9,889 bases of DNA, from positions 1 through 9,889 of the forward strand of contig JBEQBT010000115.1 of the NCBI GenBank assembly GCA_041639705.1, in the 5' to 3' direction. The position numbers and the translations under genes are program-made. The DNA is from JARDZI01 sp041639705. GTDB taxonomy: Bacteria > Bacillota > Clostridia > Clostridiales > Caloramatoraceae. The notes under the pieces are model-generated. The model was given only the letters and a program-made list of their open reading frames with translations. It was not told the origin of the DNA and did not search any database. Of this stretch, positions 6,525-9,889 are shown piece by piece. How positions within the stretch are numbered: position 1 is the stretch's first letter; each line of letters starts with the position of its first letter.

Positions 6525-7568
6525 CTATATGTTAAAATTATTGCCATCTTCATTTATTTTTATTATTTCCTTTGAAGCACCTTCATCTGTTATAAGTACC
6601 ACTGATTCATTATGAGTTTTTGTAGCAATTATTGCATGAGCTTTATTTTTCCCTCCTGCAACTGCTATAACATTTTTTACAGTACTTACATCGCTGAAAC
6701 TCAATCCCATTGTTGGAGAAATATAAATTATATCTCCATTTTCATCGAAATAATATCCAAATGCTTCAGCAACAGCTCCACTATCTAAAAGGTTTTGAGT
6801 GCTTTCTTCTGACAAACCTCTTCTTCTAGACATTTCATCGGCTCTTCCTATACCAAATATTAATATATCAGCCTTGCCAATATACTCAATTGTCTCCTTA
6901 ATATCAGGTTCATTCATCATTGTCTCTAGTGCTTCATGGCTAATATTATCTGGAACATGCAAAAGCTTGTAGTTTCCACCAATTTTCGAGGCTAGCTTTG
7001 AAGCAAGAGCATTTGCCTGGGTTTCAACATCTCTACCCATTCCTCCTCTAGCAGGTACCACCAACACATCAGGTTTATTTGTTTTTGGAAAGTTTTCTAT
7101 AACCTGAGCTACAGAGGATCCACCTGTTAAGGATATTATTGAATTATTCATTATAAGGTTTTTAATATACCCAGCTGCAACCCTTCCCATCTCTTTTAAT
7201 ACTGTTCTATCCTCATCGAGATTTCCTGGAACAACAATCACCTTAGATATATTAAGATATCTTTTAAGCTTTTCTTCAATTTCTGATAATCCATTTATAC
7301 TATGTATTAATTCCTCAAGACTACTAAGTATATTTTCCCCTTCTTCTGTAACTACCATACCAATGGAATTTACAATTATTAAACCTTGATCCTTTAAAAA
7401 ATTCACTTCGGTTCTCACAATTCTTTCACCTAGATTTAATTCCTGAGATAAACCTCTTCTTCCAATAGGTTGATTGTAATATATCTTTTTCAAAATATGA
7501 TATCTCTTATCCAGCAGCTCTACCATTTCTGGTATTATTTTTTGTTCTAATGCCAATAGATTTTCCAA
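6525..7568 (-). CDS. cggR: Central glycolytic genes regulator CggR (SorC/DeoR-type repressor)
   Basis: CggR represses the glycolytic operon and, in Bacillus, releases it when fructose-1,6-bisphosphate is bound. I choose the TTG start at 7568, giving 347 residues. The protein then begins MENLLALEQKIIPEM and lines up end to end with my memory of the B. subtilis N-terminus. The GGGGGAG ribosome binding site is 8 bases away, whereas the in-frame GTG at 7577 overlaps it. A winged helix-turn-helix lies at about residues 35-75 (GRRGLSQELNLGERIVRTEV). The rest is a SorC-type sugar-phosphate domain with TGGSS (148-152), VPARGG (171-176), Q184 and GIGRADEM. These are the positions of the ligand-binding GGTT, R175 and Q185 in the Bacillus protein; serines replace the two threonines. 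It is the first gene of the operon and has a row of GGGAC boxes upstream, implying autoregulation. Confidence 0.95.
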   Translation of the reverse strand: MENLLALEQKIIPEMVELLDKRYHILKKIYYNQPIGRRGLSQELNLGERIVRTEVNFLKDQGLIIVNSIGMVVTEEGENILSSLEELIHSINGLSEIEEKLKRYLNISKVIVVPGNLDEDRTVLKEMGRVAAGYIKNLIMNNSIISLTGGSSVAQVIENFPKTNKPDVLVVPARGGMGRDVETQANALASKLASKIGGNYKLLHVPDNISHEALETMMNEPDIKETIEYIGKADILIFGIGRADEMSRRRGLSEESTQNLLDSGAVAEAFGYYFDENGDIIYISPTMGLSFSDVSTVKNVIAVAGGKNKAHAIIATKTHNESVVLITDEGASKEIIKINEDGNNFNI

Positions 7569-7576
7569 AAAAGTCA

Positions 7577-7583
7577 CTCCCCC
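7577..7583 (-). promoter_or_regulatory. Ribosome binding site of cggR, decides a TTG start
   Basis: The minus strand reads GGGGGAG, then 8 bases (TGACTTTT), then TTG at 7568. The upstream in-frame GTG (7577-7575) uses the last G of this site as its first base, leaving no spacer, so it is unlikely to be the real start. Confidence 0.75.
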
Positions 7584-7590
7584 TGGATTA

Positions 7591-7674
7591 CATATGTCCC
7601 TATGGATGTTTTATGTCCCGTTTAAGGTACATAATTCGGGACGTTTTATGTCCCAAATTGTTTTTTTATATCCC
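7591..7674 (-). promoter_or_regulatory. CggR operator array (GGGACAT boxes)
   Basis: Four related boxes lie in the leader, on the minus strand. Box A is GGGATAT (7668-7674). Box B is TGGGACATAAAACGTCCCG (7637-7655), an inverted repeat. Box C is CGGGACATAAAACATCC (7604-7620). Box D is AGGGACATATG (7591-7601). The known Bacillus operator is a tandem CGGGAC-N6-TGTC motif with a 20-base period. Boxes B and C fit GGGAC-N6-(C)(G/A)TC, and C to D is a 19-base step, so C+D resembles the tandem operator while B is an additional palindromic copy 35 bases upstream. All boxes lie after the predicted transcription start, which suits the roadblock mode described for Bacillus CggR. Binding itself is inferred. 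Confidence 0.8.
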
Positions 7675-7689
7675 ACTTTTATCAATTTA

Positions 7690-7718
7690 AATATATCACT
7701 TGTTAAAATAATTTTCAA
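7690..7718 (-). promoter_or_regulatory. Probable sigma-A promoter of the cggR-gap-pgk-tpiA-gpmI-eno operon
   Basis: On the minus strand a -35 TTGAAA (7713-7718) and a -10 TATATT (7690-7695) are exactly 17 bases apart, each one base off consensus. The start would be near 7683, leaving a leader of about 115 bases that holds the GGGACAT boxes. A weaker alternative is TTGATA (7680-7685) with AACAAT 17 bases on, which would place box A inside the promoter. Confidence 0.75.
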
Positions 7719-7760
7719 TAGGCAAAAATAAAAAAAGGTAACATGCATATAAGATACGCT

Positions 7761-7832
7761 TGTCATCCTGAGTTTGGTGAAGGATCTTAATGGGTACCTC
7801 AGGAAAAGATTCTTCGTACGCTCAGAATGACA
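7761..7832. repeat. Dispersed palindromic repeat remnant (CATCCTGAG...CTCAGAATGA family)
   Basis: An imperfect inverted repeat of about 27 bp per arm runs 7761-7788 (TGTCATCCTGAG..., ...GAAGGATCTT) and 7806-7832 (AAGATTCTTC..., ...CTCAGAATGACA). The loop of 17 bases contains GGTACCT. I recognise this as a non-coding repeat found many times in diverse bacterial genomes, often mistranslated as peptides such as CHSERTKNLFLR or FTKLRMT. Several mismatches between the arms suggest an old copy. It lies between the rpoN terminator and the operon promoter and has no clear regulatory role. Confidence 0.75.
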
Positions 7833-7841
7833 CAGCCATTG

Positions 7842-7852
7842 GTGCCAGGCAC
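7842..7852. repeat. Short GTGCC-A-GGCAC palindrome
   Basis: A GC-rich 11-base palindrome (GTGCCAGGCAC) lies 9 bases beyond the repeat at 7761-7832. GGTGCC/GGCACC palindromes recur in many bacterial genomes next to dispersed repeats, so this may belong to the same composite relic. A single copy in the window does not prove that. Confidence 0.4.
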
Positions 7853-7901
7853 TTCGCATTCATATTCCAGATGTTAAAACACATTATTTCTATACTATGG
7901 G

Positions 7902-7937
7902 AAACAGGTCTATGTCCCTCAGGACATAGACCTGTTT
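7902..7937 (-). terminator. Terminator hairpin of rpoN
   Basis: A perfect 16-bp stem (7902-7917 with 7922-7937) and a 4-base loop start 2 bases after the rpoN stop codon. On the minus strand the stem ends in CCTGTTT followed by CCC, so the T-tract is short. The stem is AAAC...GTTT-flanked on both strands and could act in both directions. One arm contains GGGACATAG, similar to the CggR boxes. Confidence 0.8.
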
Positions 7938-7939
7938 TG

Positions 7940-9277
7940 TCATTCTTTTCTTTTCGAGGATGATGGTATCCCTATTTCTTCTCTGTATTTGGCTACAGTT
8001 CTTCTTGATATATCTATTCCTTCATTTTTCAGCAAATCTGAGATTTGCTGATCTGAAAAGGGTTTCTTTTGATCTTCTTCTTCAATTACTTCTCTAATTC
8101 TATTTTTTATTTTAGATGTGGATATATCCTCACCACTTTTGTTTTGAATACCCTTTATAAAGAAATTTTTAATTTCAAACAATCCCTTTGGAGTTTGAAC
8201 ATATTTACCATTTACTGCTCTGCTGATTGTTGATTCATGAAGCTCTGTGACTTCCGCAATTTGTTTCAGTATTAAAGGCCTTAGCTCACTATCTGCTTCA
8301 AAGAAATCTATTTGGTATTCAAGTATTGCAGTAACCACCCTTTTTATTGTACTCATTCTCTGTTCGATACTCTTTATAAGCCATATTGCGGATTGAAGCT
8401 TTTCCTTTACATACATGTACTCAGGAGTATTTTTATTTCTTAACATTCTTTTATATGAATTACTTATTTTAACCTGAGGTACAGAATCCTCATTAACACT
8501 AACAATATAATGCCCATCTACTTTTTCAATATATACATCAGGTACAATATATCTTGTTGTATCTGATGATAGCCTGATACCAGGTTTAGGATCAAGACCT
8601 TTTATAATATCTATATACTCCCTTGTTTTTTCCAAGGATATATCATTTGCCTTTGCAATCCTTTGAATTTTCCCTTCCCCGACTTCCTCAAGCATGTTTA
8701 AAATTATATTTTCTAAAACCTTATCTTCAATTTCTTTTCTTTTTAGTTGTAACATTAAACACTCACTAAGATTTCTTGCACATATTCCTGGAGGGTCAAA
8801 GGTCTGTATAAGCCTAATCATTTCATCAGCATTATTCAAATTCATACTAAACTTTGATGAAATATTTTCAACATCCACAGTTAAATACCCATTTTCATTA
8901 ATATTGTCTATAATATATTCTCCAACTCTATAGAGACCTTTAATTAAAGGAATCAACCTTAACTGTTCCTTTAGATAATCCCAAAGACTTGACTCCTTAG
9001 CAATAAAATGAAATGGAGATACATATTCCTTATCGTCCTCCATTTCCATATAGTCTATTCCTTCCTTCTCAAGGCTGCTTATATAGTCATCTATTGGATC
9101 AGCCTCTGGCTTATCCTCGTTTTCAGTTTCTAAAAGGGGATTTTCAACAAGCTGGTCTTCAATATATTCTTTTAACTCAAATGAGGTTAGCTGCAGCATT
9201 TTAACAGCTAATTGCATTTCTTGAGTCATTATGAGCTTTTGTTCCTGCTGTAATTGCAAATTGAAATCCAACCTCAT
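7940..9277 (-). CDS. rpoN: RNA polymerase sigma-54 factor
   Basis: RpoN (SigL in Bacillus) directs RNA polymerase to -24/-12 promoters that need an enhancer-binding ATPase, typically for nitrogen, amino-acid or sugar-PTS genes. With the start at 9277 the protein has 445 residues, slightly short of the 450-500 common in the family. Region I is the Gln/Leu-rich N-terminus (LQLQQEQKLIMTQEMQ, about 7-22, through about 50). An acidic linker (ENEDKPEADPIDD) forms region II, and the core-binding domain follows. A helix-turn-helix lies at about 346-365 (LHESTISRAVNGKYVQ). The RpoN box SRRTVAKYRE is at 424-433, with Ser in place of the usual first Ala. The gene stands alone with its own promoter and terminator, upstream of cggR. 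A neighbouring rpoN and cggR is, as I recall, also seen in other clostridia. Confidence 0.97.
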   Translation of the reverse strand: MRLDFNLQLQQEQKLIMTQEMQLAVKMLQLTSFELKEYIEDQLVENPLLETENEDKPEADPIDDYISSLEKEGIDYMEMEDDKEYVSPFHFIAKESSLWDYLKEQLRLIPLIKGLYRVGEYIIDNINENGYLTVDVENISSKFSMNLNNADEMIRLIQTFDPPGICARNLSECLMLQLKRKEIEDKVLENIILNMLEEVGEGKIQRIAKANDISLEKTREYIDIIKGLDPKPGIRLSSDTTRYIVPDVYIEKVDGHYIVSVNEDSVPQVKISNSYKRMLRNKNTPEYMYVKEKLQSAIWLIKSIEQRMSTIKRVVTAILEYQIDFFEADSELRPLILKQIAEVTELHESTISRAVNGKYVQTPKGLFEIKNFFIKGIQNKSGEDISTSKIKNRIREVIEEEDQKKPFSDQQISDLLKNEGIDISRRTVAKYREEIGIPSSSKRKE

Positions 9278-9283
9278 GTGCAT

Positions 9284-9289
9284 TCCTCC
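9284..9289 (-). promoter_or_regulatory. Ribosome binding site of rpoN, selects the second ATG
   Basis: GGAGGA (minus strand) is directly followed by an ATG at 9283 with almost no spacer and by a second in-frame ATG at 9277, 7 bases from GGAGG. The second gives the usual RpoN beginning MRLDFNLQLQQEQ, so I take it as the start. Confidence 0.8.
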
Positions 9290-9345
9290 AAAATATTGAT
9301 ATTATTTAGCTATTTAGTAAACTTTATGATGTATTTTTATTAATA

Positions 9346-9374
9346 ATTATATCATATTCGAAATTCATTAACAA
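9346..9374 (-). promoter_or_regulatory. Probable sigma-A promoter of rpoN (extended -10)
   Basis: On the minus strand TTGTTA (9369-9374) is followed after 17 bases by a perfect TATAAT (9346-9351), with TG one base before the -10. Transcription would begin near 9339, about 62 bases before the rpoN ATG. Confidence 0.75.
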
Positions 9375-9380
9375 ATAAAG

Positions 9381-9429
9381 AAAGAACCCCTAGGCTGGTG
9401 AAATAAACGCTCAAACCTATGGGTTCTTT
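9381..9429 (-). terminator. Terminator after the DUF1624-like membrane protein gene
   Basis: Minus-strand AAAGAACCC pairs perfectly with GGGTTCTTT. After a 1-base mismatch a further 4 bp (TAGG with CCTA) continue the stem below a loop of about 21 bases. CTTTATTTG follows as a T-rich tail. The hairpin begins 4 bases after the stop codon at 9434 and separates this gene from the rpoN promoter. Confidence 0.8.
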
Positions 9430-9433
9430 TATT

Positions 9434-9889
9434 CTATAATAATTTATGAATTATATACAACAAAGCTAAGAGTATTGGTTGTTGAAGCAAATAAATTAAA
9501 ATTGAGTGCTGACTATGATAGGATAAAATTTTAATGCTTGGGGCTTCAAATTTGAAGATACTTTCCCTTTTTTTGTAAAAGGTTTTACCGATTACCGCAC
9601 CAAATAAAAATACTCCAATCCAGGGAAGTAGTGGATAATAATCCAAAGAGCTGAAACTGTTGTTCAAAAGCCCTATTGGGAAAAGGTAAGGCACACTAAC
9701 TGTCATTTTGTCAAATATATTTCCCACAATAATAGCTGCTACTGCAATAAGCAGTAAATATTTTCTATCCAGCTTCCTAATAAAATGGTATATAATCATA
9801 CTGATTCCAAAAAAATGTAGTATTCCGAATTTAATAAAGTCTTGGGGAAAGGGTATAAATGTTACCACTGATAGGAGCATACCAAAGCC
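9434..9889 (-). CDS. DUF1624 / heparan-alpha-glucosaminide N-acetyltransferase-like membrane protein (partial, N-terminus off window)
   Basis: Only the C-terminal 151 codons are visible; the frame is open to the window edge, reading GFG before the first internal Met. Hydrophobic segments cover roughly half of it, including FGILHFFGISMIIYHF, YLLLIAVAAIIVGNIF, LLPWIGVFLFGAVIG and SILIYLLQQPILLALLYII. The succession KFGILHFFG, then LDYYPLLPWIGVFLFG, then HSxxIYLLQQP near the end matches what I know of the C-terminal half of the DUF1624 (heparan-alpha-glucosaminide N-acetyltransferase catalytic) family, multi-pass proteins related in style to membrane acyltransferases. The bacterial substrate is unknown. 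The usual GRHSLxIYxxHQP appears here as SYHSQHSILIYLLQQP, with Gln for the His before Gln-Pro. The catalytic N-terminal part cannot be seen, so the family call is moderate and no specific reaction can be assigned. Confidence 0.7.
   Translation of the reverse strand, partial: GFGMLLSVVTFIPFPQDFIKFGILHFFGISMIIYHFIRKLDRKYLLLIAVAAIIVGNIFDKMTVSVPYLFPIGLLNNSFSSLDYYPLLPWIGVFLFGAVIGKTFYKKRESIFKFEAPSIKILSYHSQHSILIYLLQQPILLALLYIIHKLL

Noticed and set aside
7835..7856. TGGCAC on the minus strand as a possible -24 element of a sigma-54 promoter, tempting because rpoN is adjacent
   Set aside because: The expected -12 TTGC is absent at the right spacing (GCTG is found instead), and the motif is part of the GTGCC/GGCAC palindrome.
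7611..7859. Minus-strand open frame of 82 codons starting MRSAWHQWLCHSERTKNLF
   Set aside because: It is translated from the dispersed repeat at 7761-7832 and continues through the operon promoter and operator boxes. It has no ribosome binding site, and the CHSERTKNLFLR peptide is a known false product of this repeat type.
1..9889. A new multi-gene defence, biosynthetic or mobile system
   Set aside because: All complete genes belong to well-known housekeeping families in a conserved order, and the only unassigned reaction is that of the truncated membrane protein at the window edge.

Overview
The window is a low-GC Firmicute chromosome segment, most likely a member of the Clostridia. This rests on AT-rich intergenic DNA, strong AGGAGG-type ribosome binding sites, a CggR-type glycolytic repressor, a Mn-dependent phosphoglycerate mutase (GpmI), and closest apparent similarity to clostridial versions of these proteins. 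All recognisable genes lie on the minus strand, so the biological order runs from high to low coordinates. I cannot name the species.

In transcription order: (1) 9889-9434, the C-terminal half of a polytopic membrane protein of the DUF1624 / heparan-alpha-glucosaminide N-acetyltransferase-like family, closed by a terminator (9381-9429). (2) 9374-7902, a monocistronic rpoN (sigma-54) unit with its own extended -10 promoter and a 16-bp terminator hairpin. (3) 7901-7569, a gene-free stretch of about 330 bp. It holds a remnant of a dispersed palindromic repeat, a short GTGCC/GGCAC palindrome, the promoter of the glycolytic operon, and a row of GGGACAT boxes that closely resemble the CggR operator. 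(4) 7568-442, the central glycolytic operon cggR-gap-pgk-tpiA-gpmI-eno, which encodes the enzymes from triose-phosphate isomerisation to phosphoenolpyruvate, and ends at a hairpin after eno. (5) 441-231, a spacer with a palindromic repeat and the secG promoter. (6) 230-1, secG, which runs off the window edge.

The genes form one coherent unit. CggR senses the glycolytic state (fructose-1,6-bisphosphate in Bacillus) and represses its own operon from sites just downstream of the promoter. TpiA, Gap, Pgk, GpmI and Eno then convert triose phosphates to PEP with one NADH and one ATP-forming step per triose. A hairpin with a U-rich tail between gap and pgk probably sets gap expression above the distal genes.

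I found no previously undescribed multi-gene system; the coding content is conserved housekeeping. The most interesting signals are non-coding. A 66-bp MITE-like element with 21-bp terminal inverted repeats sits at a TA dinucleotide inside the stop codon of pgk, apparently turning an ancestral TAA into TAG without changing the protein. There is also a multi-box CggR operator with possible extra boxes, an internal attenuator in the operon, and remnants of two dispersed repeat families.
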